This document shows, piece by piece, positions 17,708-26,328 of a DNA stretch of 64,000 bases (the stretch's first letter is position 1; each line of letters opens with the position of its first letter). This stretch comes from Altibacter lentus (GTDB lineage Bacteria > Bacteroidota > Bacteroidia > Flavobacteriales > Flavobacteriaceae). The stretch lies in contig NZ_KN050846.1 of the NCBI RefSeq assembly GCF_000746845.1, positions 1,876,963-1,940,962 on the forward strand, in the 5' to 3' direction. The position numbers and the translations under genes were made by a program. The notes under the pieces were generated by a model that saw nothing but the letters and a program-made list of their open reading frames with translations, was not told the origin of the DNA and did no database searches.

Positions 17708-18814
17708 ATGGAGATGGTGCTTCCCATACGAAAAATTATTCATGTAGATATGGATGCGTTCTACGCCAGTGTAGAACAACTGGATCGGCCTGAGCTGCGA
17801 GGAAAACCTATTGCTGTTGGCGGCAGTTCGAAACGTGGCGTTGTGAGCGCAGCCAGTTACGAAGCAAGAAAATACGGTGTTCGTAGTGCCATGAGCAGTG
17901 TGTTGGCGCAAAAATTATGTCCCGAACTTATTTTTGTAAGATCTAATTTTGAACGGTATCACGAAGTCTCAAAGATCATTCGCAGTATCTTCTTGGAATA
18001 TACAGATCTAGTAGAACCGCTATCGCTCGATGAAGCGTATCTGGACGTAACAGAAAACAAGAGAGGAAATCCCAGTGCTACGCTCATTGCGCAGGAAATT
18101 AGGGAGAAGATCAAGCAGAAAACAGGGTTGAATGCCTCGGCCGGGATATCGATCAATAAATTTATCGCCAAGGTCGCCAGTGATATCAACAAGCCCAACG
18201 GACAAAAAACGATCCCTCCGGAAGAGGTTGTTCCTTTCCTGGAACAATTGGATGTCAAAAAATTCTACGGGGTGGGAAAAGTAACGAAAGAGAAGATGTA
18301 TCGCTTGGGCATTTTCACGGGAAAGGACCTTAAAAGTAAGTCGGTGGAATACTTGGAAGAACATTTCGGGAAGAGCGGGAACTACTATTACAATGTTTCA
18401 AGGGGCATCCATAAAAGCAAAGTAAAGCCCGAACACACTCGAAAATCGTTGGCGGCAGAGCGTACCTTTCATGAGAATATCTCTTCGGAAGTCTTTATGC
18501 TGGAGCGCCTGGAAGAGATCGCAGCAGAAGTGGAACGGCGGTTGCGCAAGAGTAAAGTGGCAGGAAAGACGATAACATTAAAAATAAAGTACAGTGATTT
18601 TACACTCCAAACACGAAGTAAAACGCTCCCGCTTTATATTTCGAGTCAATCCCTTATCATGGAGACTGTTAAAGATTTGTTATTCCAAGAAAAAATGAAA
18701 GAATCGGTACGTTTGTTGGGTATATCCTTGTCGAACCTCAACAACGAGGAGAAAAAATCTTCGAAGGTTCCTGTTGAAAAGACCATTGATGTACAATTAA
18801 AATTAGCATTCTAG
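17708..18814 (+). CDS. dinB: DNA polymerase IV (Y-family translesion polymerase)
   Basis: A 368-residue Y-family polymerase. The catalytic carboxylates are in IHVDMDAFYASVEQ and SLDEAYLDVT. The helix-hairpin-helix region is at FYGVGKVTKEKMYRLGI, and the C-terminal little-finger domain runs from about residue 245. The protein ends in QLKLAF, which fits a beta-clamp-binding peptide. It copies past lesions at low fidelity. The start at 17708 lies a few residues before the conserved domain; an ATG two codons later is equally possible. I saw no clear LexA-type operator in the 51-bp divergent region. Confidence 0.95.
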   Translation: MEMVLPIRKIIHVDMDAFYASVEQLDRPELRGKPIAVGGSSKRGVVSAASYEARKYGVRSAMSSVLAQKLCPELIFVRSNFERYHEVSKIIRSIFLEYTDLVEPLSLDEAYLDVTENKRGNPSATLIAQEIREKIKQKTGLNASAGISINKFIAKVASDINKPNGQKTIPPEEVVPFLEQLDVKKFYGVGKVTKEKMYRLGIFTGKDLKSKSVEYLEEHFGKSGNYYYNVSRGIHKSKVKPEHTRKSLAAERTFHENISSEVFMLERLEEIAAEVERRLRKSKVAGKTITLKIKYSDFTLQTRSKTLPLYISSQSLIMETVKDLLFQEKMKESVRLLGISLSNLNNEEKKSSKVPVEKTIDVQLKLAF

Positions 18815-18863
18815 ATGAGACAAGGACTACTTAATATTTAATAGTAACGAAACCCACAGAATT

Positions 18864-19631
18864 ATGAAAAAAGTAGCATTTCCCATCGTTGCGTTGGTCC
18901 TTACCTTCGCCTTCTTCGCCTGCAAGAACGAAACAAAATCTGAAACAGAAGCCCTTCCGGAAGATCTTGCTGTCGCTGAAGCTTCAGAAGAGACAAGTCC
19001 CGAATACCTTTATGTTACCGCTTCCAGCGGACTTACCCTTAGACAGCACAATAATCTAAACAGTGAGAAACTTGCTGTCATGCCTTACGGGACCAAGGTG
19101 AAAATTATTTCCGAAGAAAAAGAAACGACCATGACCGTAGGAGGTATTAAAGGCGGTATGCATGAAGTAGAATACAATCAGCATTCCGGTTATGCCTTTA
19201 ACGGCTACTTGTCCCGTTTTTTTCCTCCCGACGAGGACATGAAGCCCAAAGCCTACGCCGAAGCATTGAAAGAACAATTTCCTAAGGTTTCCTTTTCTGA
19301 AACCACCGGAGGTACGGCTAGCAATCCTTCAAATACAGCCAGCTTGCTCCTTCCTACCACACAGTGGCACGAGGCGTTCTATATTGCTAAACAGTTGTTC
19401 GAGATCCCAACTGAGTTCGCGTTTCCGGAGCCGAAAGGCAGCAACGAAGAGGTCGTCAAAGAGACCAAACCCAAAAGTGGGGTATGGACCAGTCAACTTC
19501 TCGTGAACAGAGAAAATGACCAGCTGGAAAAAATTATCTATAGCTATCGCACCGAAGGGTTTGGGTATACGGTAACCATTTCCCAAGAAGGAGATGCAAT
19601 GAAGTTAGAGCGAACAGATGTAGCGGATTAA
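18864..19631 (+). CDS. SH3b-domain lipoprotein
   Basis: A 255-residue protein with a lipoprotein signal (TFAFFAC, Cys20), an acidic linker, then a bacterial SH3 domain (about 50-115: YVTASSGLTLRQHNNLNSEKLAVMPYG is the usual start). The C-terminal 130 residues have no family I recognise. SH3b domains in envelope proteins often bind peptidoglycan. It follows dinB by 49 bp and ends one base before the convergent pyk gene. The function is unknown. Confidence 0.8.
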   Translation: MKKVAFPIVALVLTFAFFACKNETKSETEALPEDLAVAEASEETSPEYLYVTASSGLTLRQHNNLNSEKLAVMPYGTKVKIISEEKETTMTVGGIKGGMHEVEYNQHSGYAFNGYLSRFFPPDEDMKPKAYAEALKEQFPKVSFSETTGGTASNPSNTASLLLPTTQWHEAFYIAKQLFEIPTEFAFPEPKGSNEEVVKETKPKSGVWTSQLLVNRENDQLEKIIYSYRTEGFGYTVTISQEGDAMKLERTDVAD

Positions 19632-19632
19632 G

Positions 19633-21063
19633 CTACTTCACCTGCGACACCCGCAGTGTATTGACCATTCCTTTTTCAACAATGGGCATGGCTGCAAGAT
19701 TGATCAAATAATCGCCTTTGGAAACGAAACCGCTTTCAAAGGCGATCCTGTTTACGTCGTCTACAGTTTCGTCGGTGCTTACAAACTTGTCGTAGTAAAA
19801 GGCCTTTACTCCCCACAAGAGATTGAGTCTGGAAAGGATACGTCGGTTGGACGTATAGACCAGAATATGCGCCGCGGGTCGCCAAGCCGATATCTGAAAG
19901 GCTGTATACCCGCTGTTGGTCAAAGTACAAATGGCTCGTGCCTGTATCTCATTGGCCATAAGAGCAGCATGATAACAAATAGATTTTGTGATGTACCTGT
20001 TGGTCCTTACGTGGGGTGGTTCTTGGGGTACCCGTATTAAAGGCGAGTTCTCCACGTTCTTCAAAATGTTGGACATGGTCTTGATCACTTCCACCGGATA
20101 ACGTCCAATGGAGGTTTCGCCGCTAAGCATCACGGCATCGGCCCCATCCATTACCGAGTTGGCAACATCGTTCACTTCGGCGCGGGTAGGTGTCAAGGAG
20201 GTGATCATGGTCTCCATCATTTGGGTAGCGATGATCACGGGGATACGAGCCCTTTTTGCGGTAAGTACCAGTTCTTTTTGGATAAGCGGCACTTCTTCGG
20301 CAGGGACTTCCACGCCCAAGTCACCACGAGCCACCATGATACCATCGCAATAAGCGACGATCTTATCTATGTTCTCCACAGCTTCCGGTTTCTCGATCTT
20401 AGCGATAATGGGTATTTTATACTCACTGTGTGCTTCGATAAGCGCTTGTAGTTCTTTAAGGTCGTCTGCACTTCGCACAAAAGACAACGCCAACCAATCT
20501 ACCTGTTGGGAGATCGCGAAAATGGCGTCCTTTTTATCCTTTGCAGTAAGCGCCGGCAGGGACAGTTTAGTATTGGGCAGATTAACTCCCTTTTTCGATT
20601 GCAGCGGGCCTCCTTGTATCACCACCACTTTCACCTCATCTTTTTTATTTGTTTCTAGGATCTCGAAGATAAGCTTCCCGTCATCCAGTAAGACACGCTC
20701 TCCCGGATTGACATCTTTAGGGAAATCGTCATAGTTCATATAGACCTTGGAGCGTGTTCCTTCAAATTCCTTTCCTGTACAAAAGAAGAGCTCGTCTCCC
20801 GGTTCTACCACAACCTCCTCCTTCATGGTGCCAATTCGAAGTTTGGGACCTTGAAGATCGGCTAGAATGGCCGGTGAGATCTTCAGCTCCTTCCCCAGCT
20901 CACGAATGGTCTTGATCGTGTTCTTAACATTGTCATAATCGGCGTGGGAAAAGTTCACACGGAACACGTTCGTTCCGGCCAAGATCATGTTCTTTAACAC
21001 TTCTTTACTGCTTGATGCCGGGCCAAGGGTTGCGACAATTTTTGTTTTCTTCTCTGTAGGCAT
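19633..21063 (-). CDS. pyk: Pyruvate kinase
   Basis: A 476-residue pyruvate kinase, which makes pyruvate and ATP from phosphoenolpyruvate and ADP in glycolysis. Seen are the N-terminal KIVATLGPASSSKEVL, VFRVNFSHADY, the catalytic IIAKIEKPEAVENI, GIMVARGDLGVEVP and the substrate loop MMETMITSLTPTRAEVNDVANSVMDGADAVMLSGET. Length is normal. Its ATG overlaps the stop of the IPExxxVDY gene by one base. It is the last gene of the acpP-fabF-rnc-IPExxxVDY-pyk run. Confidence 0.97.
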   Translation of the reverse strand: MPTEKKTKIVATLGPASSSKEVLKNMILAGTNVFRVNFSHADYDNVKNTIKTIRELGKELKISPAILADLQGPKLRIGTMKEEVVVEPGDELFFCTGKEFEGTRSKVYMNYDDFPKDVNPGERVLLDDGKLIFEILETNKKDEVKVVVIQGGPLQSKKGVNLPNTKLSLPALTAKDKKDAIFAISQQVDWLALSFVRSADDLKELQALIEAHSEYKIPIIAKIEKPEAVENIDKIVAYCDGIMVARGDLGVEVPAEEVPLIQKELVLTAKRARIPVIIATQMMETMITSLTPTRAEVNDVANSVMDGADAVMLSGETSIGRYPVEVIKTMSNILKNVENSPLIRVPQEPPHVRTNRYITKSICYHAALMANEIQARAICTLTNSGYTAFQISAWRPAAHILVYTSNRRILSRLNLLWGVKAFYYDKFVSTDETVDDVNRIAFESGFVSKGDYLINLAAMPIVEKGMVNTLRVSQVK

Positions 21064-21551
21064 TAGTCGAATATTAAGTTTCGTTTGGATTTCACCGAGT
21101 CCACATCTACGGGATAGGCTGAAATCACTTGTTTTATTTCATTGATATCTGAAATGAGTTTCCGAAGCGGAATTAATTCGAAATCGGAAATGATCTTCAG
21201 AAAATAATCTACCTTTTTAAATTCAGGGATTAAACGGGTTGTCACTGTTTCCGAAGCATTTTCGGTAAACAACCCTCCCGAGCTGTGCACATTAGCTACC
21301 ACCGAACGACATTTATTGGCGACCAGATCGTAGGTAGTATACTGCTCTTCATTGTCATAAATAAATCGCGGGAAGGATACTTCAAGTCCGTTATTCGAAA
21401 ATTCGAGATCGCGGTTGTTCCTTTGTAATTTGAGACCCACAAATTGATTGATCAAATAGGCCACCTTATAGGCTTCTTCACTGCAGTGAATGGCCAATAA
21501 GGAATAGGTTTCCTTAAAATCATCTTCGAGAACCAGTTTGTGATGTACCAT
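21063..21551 (-). CDS. IPExxxVDY family protein
   Basis: A 162-residue cytoplasmic protein carrying the family motif as IPEFKKVDYFLKI (about 109-121). The family is found in Bacteroidota, almost always between rnc and pyk, as here; its role is unknown. It starts 49 bp after rnc and overlaps pyk by one base. There are no catalytic motifs, signal peptide or membrane segments. Confidence 0.9.
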   Translation of the reverse strand: MVHHKLVLEDDFKETYSLLAIHCSEEAYKVAYLINQFVGLKLQRNNRDLEFSNNGLEVSFPRFIYDNEEQYTTYDLVANKCRSVVANVHSSGGLFTENASETVTTRLIPEFKKVDYFLKIISDFELIPLRKLISDINEIKQVISAYPVDVDSVKSKRNLIFD

Positions 21552-21599
21552 AGCTGTGCGAGCTATAAAAGTACGGTATCTGCAGCGTATTCAAAAAGA

Positions 21600-22343
21600 T
21601 TATTCCCGCTGGCGGTCAATTTTTTTCTGAAGTTTAAAATAGGCGCGTTTTGCGGCGCGTTCTTCGGCCTTCTTTTTGGAAGTTGCCCTGGCTTTTGAAA
21701 CGACCTCATCCTCCAGAAGCAGTTTTACTGCAAAGTGCTTTAATGCATCCTTCCCAGTATCTTCGTAGATCGAAAATTTGAAACGTTTTTTGTTTTTTTG
21801 GCACCACTCGATGAACAAACTTTTATAGCTTATTACTTTCCCTTCCAGCTTTTCAATATCCACATACGGTTTGATCACCCGTTTGTTGATGAACTTTTCA
21901 CAGTAGGGATATCCCCTGTCGAGGTAGATGGCACCTATAAGTGCTTCAAATACGTTCCCGTGTATATTTCCTCCAAATTGTTGTGTAGGTATGGTGGTCT
22001 TTACAAATTTAATAAGATTAAGGTCCCGGCCCAGTTCATTTAAATGTTCACGGCTTACCACCTTGGAGCGCATTTTGGTTAAATATCCTTCGTTCCCGCC
22101 CGGCACTTTTTTGAAGAGATGTGAAGCGATCACCGCTCCTAACATGGCATCGCCTAAAAACTCAAGTCGTTCATAATTTTGGGAGTGACCATCACTGTTC
22201 TTTTCGTTGGTAGAGCGATGGGTAAAGGCTTCTTTATAGATGTTGATATCTCTGGGTTTGAACCCTAGAATTTTTTTTATGGCATAAAAAAAATCCCCGT
22301 GCTTTTCGACACGAGAATTAAATATGTTCTTTATTGAGGCCAT
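21600..22343 (-). CDS. rnc: Ribonuclease III
   Basis: A 247-residue dsRNA endonuclease. The catalytic signature is NYERLEFLGDAMLGAVIASHLF, followed by the second metal-ligand region GNVFEALIGAIYLDRGY and a C-terminal dsRNA-binding domain (about 175-240). It matures rRNA and cuts structured RNAs. It begins 9 bp after the fabF stop in the same operon. A basic C-terminal tail (KKKAEERAAKRAYFKLQKK) is typical of the family. Confidence 0.96.
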   Translation of the reverse strand: MASIKNIFNSRVEKHGDFFYAIKKILGFKPRDINIYKEAFTHRSTNEKNSDGHSQNYERLEFLGDAMLGAVIASHLFKKVPGGNEGYLTKMRSKVVSREHLNELGRDLNLIKFVKTTIPTQQFGGNIHGNVFEALIGAIYLDRGYPYCEKFINKRVIKPYVDIEKLEGKVISYKSLFIEWCQKNKKRFKFSIYEDTGKDALKHFAVKLLLEDEVVSKARATSKKKAEERAAKRAYFKLQKKIDRQRE

Positions 22344-22352
22344 GGAGGGAAA

Positions 22353-23606
22353 TTAGGCATCCATTTTCTTAAAGAGGACGCAAGCATTATGCCCTCCAAA
22401 TCCGAAGGTATTACTCATGGCCACTTTAATCTCTCTCTTTTGAGCTGTGTTTAGCGTTAGATTCAATGAAGGGTCAATAGATTCGTCGACGGTAGTATGA
22501 TTGATGGTAGGAGGAACCAAACTATGTTTCATGGCCAGGATGGATGCGATCGCTTCAATAGCCCCCGCTGCTCCTAGCAAATGACCTGTCATAGACTTTG
22601 TAGAATTGATATTGATGGTCTTTGCGTGATCGCCAAACACCTTACTTATCGCTATCAACTCGGCTACATCACCTAAAGGAGTAGAAGTTCCATGAGTATT
22701 GATAGTATCAACATCTTCCGGCTTCATTCCGGCGTCATTAAGACAATTAAGCATTACACGCTCAACCCCAATTCCATCGGGATGCGGTGCCGTCATGTGA
22801 TAGGCATCACTGGACATTCCTCCGCCAACCACTTCGGCATAGATTTTCGCCCCACGCTTTTTTGCGTGTTCATATTCTTCAAGGATAAGTGCTCCTGCTC
22901 CTTCCCCCAGTACAAATCCGTCGCGGGTAGCGTCGAAAGGTCTTGAGGCTGTTTCGGGGCTTTCATTTCTTGTAGATAGTGCATGCATGGCATTGAAGCC
23001 ACCCATTCCTGCCGGTGTTACCGCTGCTTCGCTTCCGCCCGTGACAATGATATCACAATGTCCTAACCGAATATAGTTAAGTGCATCGATCATGGCATTG
23101 GCAGAAGAAGCACAGGCAGAGACCGTGGTGTAGTTAGGTCCCATAAAACCGTGTTTGATCGAAATATTACCGGGAGCAATATCGGCGATCATTTTAGGAA
23201 TGAAAAAGGGGTTGAAACGTGGCGTTCCATCCCCTTCTGCAAAATTTATTACTTCATCTTGAAAGGTTTTCAAACCTCCAATTCCCGCTCCCCAGATCAC
23301 TCCTACACGAAATTTATCTACCATATCGAGGTTAATTCCTGCGTCAACGATAGCTTCATCGGATGAGATGAGTGCGTATTGGGCGAAACGGTCTAATTTT
23401 CGGGCTTCCTTCCTGTCAAAATGATCCTCTGGATTGTAATCTTTGATTTCACAAGCGAATTTTGTTTTGAATTTTTCAATATCAAAATACGTTATAGGCG
23501 CACAGCCACTCTTCCCATTTTTCAATCCGTCCCAATATTCAGATATATTGTTTCCAATAGGGGTAAGGGCTCCAAGACCAGTAACTACAACTCGCTTTAA
23601 TTCCAT
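22353..23606 (-). CDS. fabF: Beta-ketoacyl-ACP synthase II
   Basis: A 417-residue condensing enzyme of fatty-acid elongation. The catalytic triad regions are VSACASSANA (Cys165), INTHGTSTPLGD and KSMTGHLLGAAGAIEA. It extends acyl chains held on ACP using malonyl-ACP. The ACP gene lies 12 bp upstream and rnc 9 bp downstream, the usual Bacteroidota order. Confidence 0.97.
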   Translation of the reverse strand: MELKRVVVTGLGALTPIGNNISEYWDGLKNGKSGCAPITYFDIEKFKTKFACEIKDYNPEDHFDRKEARKLDRFAQYALISSDEAIVDAGINLDMVDKFRVGVIWGAGIGGLKTFQDEVINFAEGDGTPRFNPFFIPKMIADIAPGNISIKHGFMGPNYTTVSACASSANAMIDALNYIRLGHCDIIVTGGSEAAVTPAGMGGFNAMHALSTRNESPETASRPFDATRDGFVLGEGAGALILEEYEHAKKRGAKIYAEVVGGGMSSDAYHMTAPHPDGIGVERVMLNCLNDAGMKPEDVDTINTHGTSTPLGDVAELIAISKVFGDHAKTININSTKSMTGHLLGAAGAIEAIASILAMKHSLVPPTINHTTVDESIDPSLNLTLNTAQKREIKVAMSNTFGFGGHNACVLFKKMDA

Positions 23607-23618
23607 AGAAGAAGTTTT

Positions 23619-23852
23619 TTATTTCGCTTCTTCGATATATGAAATTGCTTGACCTACTGTGGCAATGTTCTCAGCTTGATCGTCTGGGATTTGAATATCG
23701 AATTCTTTTTCAAATTCCATTATAAGCTCAACCGTGTCTAAAGAGTCGGCTCCTAAATCGTTTGTGAAACTCGCTTCGTTCACAACTTCATTTTCGTCAA
23801 CACCTAATTTGTCCACGATAATCGCTTTTACTCTTGATGCAATGTCTGACAT
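23619..23852 (-). CDS. acpP: Acyl carrier protein
   Basis: A 77-residue acidic four-helix carrier. Ser37 in [10 protein letters not shown] is the phosphopantetheine attachment site. It carries growing acyl chains to FabF, encoded 12 bp downstream. First gene of the acpP-fabF-rnc-IPExxxVDY-pyk operon. A TATTTTTG -7 box lies about 33 bp upstream. Confidence 0.98.
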   Translation of the reverse strand: MSDIASRVKAIIVDKLGVDENEVVNEASFTNDLGADSLDTVELIMEFEKEFDIQIPDDQAENIATVGQAISYIEEAK

Positions 23853-23884
23853 AATTCTTGTTTTTTAAATTTAATTATAAGTGG

Positions 23885-23892
23885 CAAAAATA
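23885..23892 (-). promoter_or_regulatory. -7 box of the acpP operon promoter
   Basis: TATTTTTG on the minus strand, 33 bp before the acpP ATG, matches TAnnTTTG. The -33 region is T-rich without a clear TTG. Confidence 0.55.
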
Positions 23893-23951
23893 AAATTTTT
23901 TAATTTAAAACACTATTTAATACCTAAAATGTATCACCAAATTAAACAATT

Positions 23952-23985
23952 TTGGGCGAAGTAAAACCCTATTACCTTACTTTTG
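23952..23985 (+). promoter_or_regulatory. Promoter of purN
   Basis: TTG at 23952-23954 and TACTTTTG at 23978-23985, spaced by 23 bases, fit the Bacteroidota -33/-7 pattern. The leader before the purN ATG would be about 42 nt. Confidence 0.55.
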
Positions 23986-24032
23986 TTATTTATTAGATTA
24001 ATTACTTCTTTAAACGTCCAAAGAAACTTTTC

Positions 24033-24644
24033 ATGAAGAAGCGCATTGTAATTTTTGCTTCAGGTAAGGGTACCAATACTCAAAACATAATTCAGTACTT
24101 CCGGCAAGGAGAAGTCGCCGAGGTTGTTCTTGTCCTCTCAAACAAGAAGGATGCCAAGGTCTTGGAACTGACTAAAGAGTTGAATGTCAAAAACTTATTT
24201 TTCAGTAAAGCCTCTCTTCTTTCTGAAGACGGAGTGCTTCAAACCTTAAAGGAACTGCAACCTCACCTTATTGTACTTGCGGGTTTTTTATGGAAGTTTC
24301 CGGAACACATTCTGAAGGAATTTCCGCACAAAGTGATCAATATCCATCCGGCGCTCCTGCCCAACTATGGCGGAAAAGGAATGTATGGGAAATATGTTCA
24401 TGAAGCCGTGGTAGCCAATAAAGAGGCTGTTACAGGCATCACGATACATTATGTGAACGAACAGTACGATGAAGGCGCTGTCATCTTTCAGAAAAGCGTG
24501 GCCCTTTCAAAAGAAGACAATCCGGAAACTGTCGCCAAAAAAGTACAGCAACTGGAGCGTGTTCATTTCCCTCAAGTGATCGAAGGCCTGTTACTGAACC
24601 CCCAGACCCCTCCACTCCCTCATTCTCCTCCAAAACATGGCTAA
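24033..24644 (+). CDS. purN: Phosphoribosylglycinamide formyltransferase
   Basis: A 203-residue enzyme that transfers a formyl group from 10-formyl-THF to GAR, the third step of purine synthesis. Motifs are IVIFASGKGTNTQNII (phosphate loop), the catalytic region INIHPALLPNYGGKGMYG and HYVNEQYDEGAVIFQK. The last 18 residues are proline-rich and look like a non-conserved tail caused by the 8-base overlap with rnhA. Confidence 0.95.
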   Translation: MKKRIVIFASGKGTNTQNIIQYFRQGEVAEVVLVLSNKKDAKVLELTKELNVKNLFFSKASLLSEDGVLQTLKELQPHLIVLAGFLWKFPEHILKEFPHKVINIHPALLPNYGGKGMYGKYVHEAVVANKEAVTGITIHYVNEQYDEGAVIFQKSVALSKEDNPETVAKKVQQLERVHFPQVIEGLLLNPQTPPLPHSPPKHG

Positions 24645-25275
24645 AAAGACTCAAAAATACTATGTGGTGTGGTATGGGAATCCTGCAGGGATCTACAACA
24701 GTTGGACAGCATGCAAGCGCGCTATCGAAGGAGTAAAAGGTGCTCAGTATAAATCCTTCTCTACACTGGCAGAAGCAAAAATTGCCTTCGATAAAGAATA
24801 CGCCGACTATAAAGGAAAAACAGCCCGAAAGAAAACCCTCAGCCCCGTGGAACGCGCAAGGATCGGAGATCCCAATTTATATTCTATTGCTGTGGACGCG
24901 GCTTCTAGTGGCAATCCAGGAAAAATGGAATACCGCGGTGTAGATACACAAACGCGCAAGCAATTGTTTCATCAGGGGCCGTTTCAGCAGGGAACCAATA
25001 ACATTGGAGAATTTCTTGCGATCGTACACGGACTCGCTTTTCTGAAACAAAAAAAGAGCGACCGAATGATCTACACAGATTCGCGCATTGCCATGGGATG
25101 GGTGAAACGTAAAAAGTGCAATACCAAGCTGAAACAAACTGCAAAGAATGCTTATTTGTTTGAGCTTGTCTCTCGAGCCGAACAATGGTTAAAGAATAAT
25201 TCGTACAGCACGAAGATCGTGAAATGGGAAACCAAAGCCTGGGGGGAAATCCCTGCCGATTTTGGGAGAAAGTAA
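24637..25275 (+). CDS. rnhA: Ribonuclease H1 with N-terminal hybrid-binding domain
   Basis: A 212-residue RNase HI. The N-terminal 50 residues are a viroplasmin/hybrid-binding domain (YYVVWYGNPAGIYNSWTAC, then YKSFSTLAEA). After a basic linker the catalytic domain shows the acidic residues in SIAVDAASSGNPG, NNIGEFLA, IYTDSRIA and PADFGRK. It removes RNA from RNA/DNA hybrids. Its start overlaps purN by 8 bases. Confidence 0.93.
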   Translation: MAKKTQKYYVVWYGNPAGIYNSWTACKRAIEGVKGAQYKSFSTLAEAKIAFDKEYADYKGKTARKKTLSPVERARIGDPNLYSIAVDAASSGNPGKMEYRGVDTQTRKQLFHQGPFQQGTNNIGEFLAIVHGLAFLKQKKSDRMIYTDSRIAMGWVKRKKCNTKLKQTAKNAYLFELVSRAEQWLKNNSYSTKIVKWETKAWGEIPADFGRK

Positions 25276-25312
25276 TCCGCTGTAACCGTTAGTTTTTCTG
25301 TAGACAAAACTG

Positions 25313-25320
25313 TATCTTTG
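25313..25320 (+). promoter_or_regulatory. -7 box of the PfkB kinase promoter
   Basis: TATCTTTG, a full match to TAnnTTTG, lies 23 bp before the ATG in the 67-bp gap after rnhA. The -33 region is T-rich (TTAGTTTTTC). Confidence 0.6.
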
Positions 25321-25342
25321 CACCTTCTTTTAAAAGCTGTGT

Positions 25343-26266
25343 ATGAGTAGTCTTGTTATCGTTGGAACCGTAGCGTTCGACGCCATTGAAACCCCTTTTG
25401 GAAAAACAGATAAAATTTTAGGAGGAGCTGCCACCTATATAGGATTAGCCGCGTCTCAATTTGGTGTGGACGGAGCCATCGTATCTGTTGTGGGCGGAGA
25501 CTTTCCGCAGGAATACATCGATTTACTTTCAAACCACGGCATGGATGTTTCGGGGCTGGAGGTTGTGGAAGAAGGAAAGACCTTTTTCTGGAGCGGGAAA
25601 TACCGCAATGATATGAACTCCCGGGATACCTTGGTAACAGAGTTGAATGTATTGGCAGATTTCAACCCCAATGTTCCTTCAGACTACAGGGATGCAGAGG
25701 TTGTAATGTTAGGAAACCTACATCCGTTAGTTCAGTTGAGTGTTATCGACCAAATGAACAATCCGAAGCTTGTGGTGTTAGACACTATGAATTTTTGGAT
25801 GGATAACACCTTGGAGGAATTACTGCAAGTGATTGCCAAAGTAGATGTTATCACTATTAATGATGAAGAAGCGCGACAGCTTACCGGAGAATATTCATTG
25901 GTGGTCGCTGCACAAAAGATCATGGCCATGGGACCAAAATATGTGGTAATCAAGAAAGGAGAACACGGCGCATTGTTGTTTCATAAGGACGATGTGTTCT
26001 TTGCGCCCGCCCTGCCTTTAGAAGAAGTTTTCGATCCTACAGGAGCCGGCGACACTTTTGCGGGAGGGTTTTCGGGCTATTTGGCGAAAACCGGGGATTA
26101 CAGCTACGAGAATATGAAGACAGCCATTATCTATGGTTCGGCTTTGGCTTCTTTTTGTGTGGAGAAATTTGGGGCAGAACGTATGATCGACCTTCCGAAG
26201 AAAGAAGTACACCAGCGCATCCAACAGTTTAAAAGTTTAACACAATTCGATATACAACTCACATAA
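25343..26266 (+). CDS. PfkB-family sugar/nucleoside kinase
   Basis: A 307-residue ribokinase-fold kinase. The first signature is ILGGAATYIGLAASQFG (about 27-43); the second, with the catalytic Asp, is FDPTGAGDTFAGGFSGYL. It phosphorylates a sugar or nucleoside; sequence alone does not fix which. It lies between purN-rnhA and a PurF-like gene, so a purine nucleoside or ribose substrate is a reasonable guess but unproven. A strong terminator follows its stop codon. Confidence 0.9.
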   Translation: MSSLVIVGTVAFDAIETPFGKTDKILGGAATYIGLAASQFGVDGAIVSVVGGDFPQEYIDLLSNHGMDVSGLEVVEEGKTFFWSGKYRNDMNSRDTLVTELNVLADFNPNVPSDYRDAEVVMLGNLHPLVQLSVIDQMNNPKLVVLDTMNFWMDNTLEELLQVIAKVDVITINDEEARQLTGEYSLVVAAQKIMAMGPKYVVIKKGEHGALLFHKDDVFFAPALPLEEVFDPTGAGDTFAGGFSGYLAKTGDYSYENMKTAIIYGSALASFCVEKFGAERMIDLPKKEVHQRIQQFKSLTQFDIQLT

Positions 26267-26272
26267 CAAGCT

Positions 26273-26297
26273 GCCCTGAAATTACAGGGCTTTTTTT
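26273..26297 (+). terminator. Rho-independent terminator after the PfkB kinase
   Basis: A 6-bp GC-rich stem GCCCTG/CAGGGC with a 6-nt loop is followed by TTTTTTT. It begins 7 bp after the stop codon. Confidence 0.88.
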
Positions 26298-26328
26298 GTA
26301 GCTTTACTACTAATACCGGGAACACACT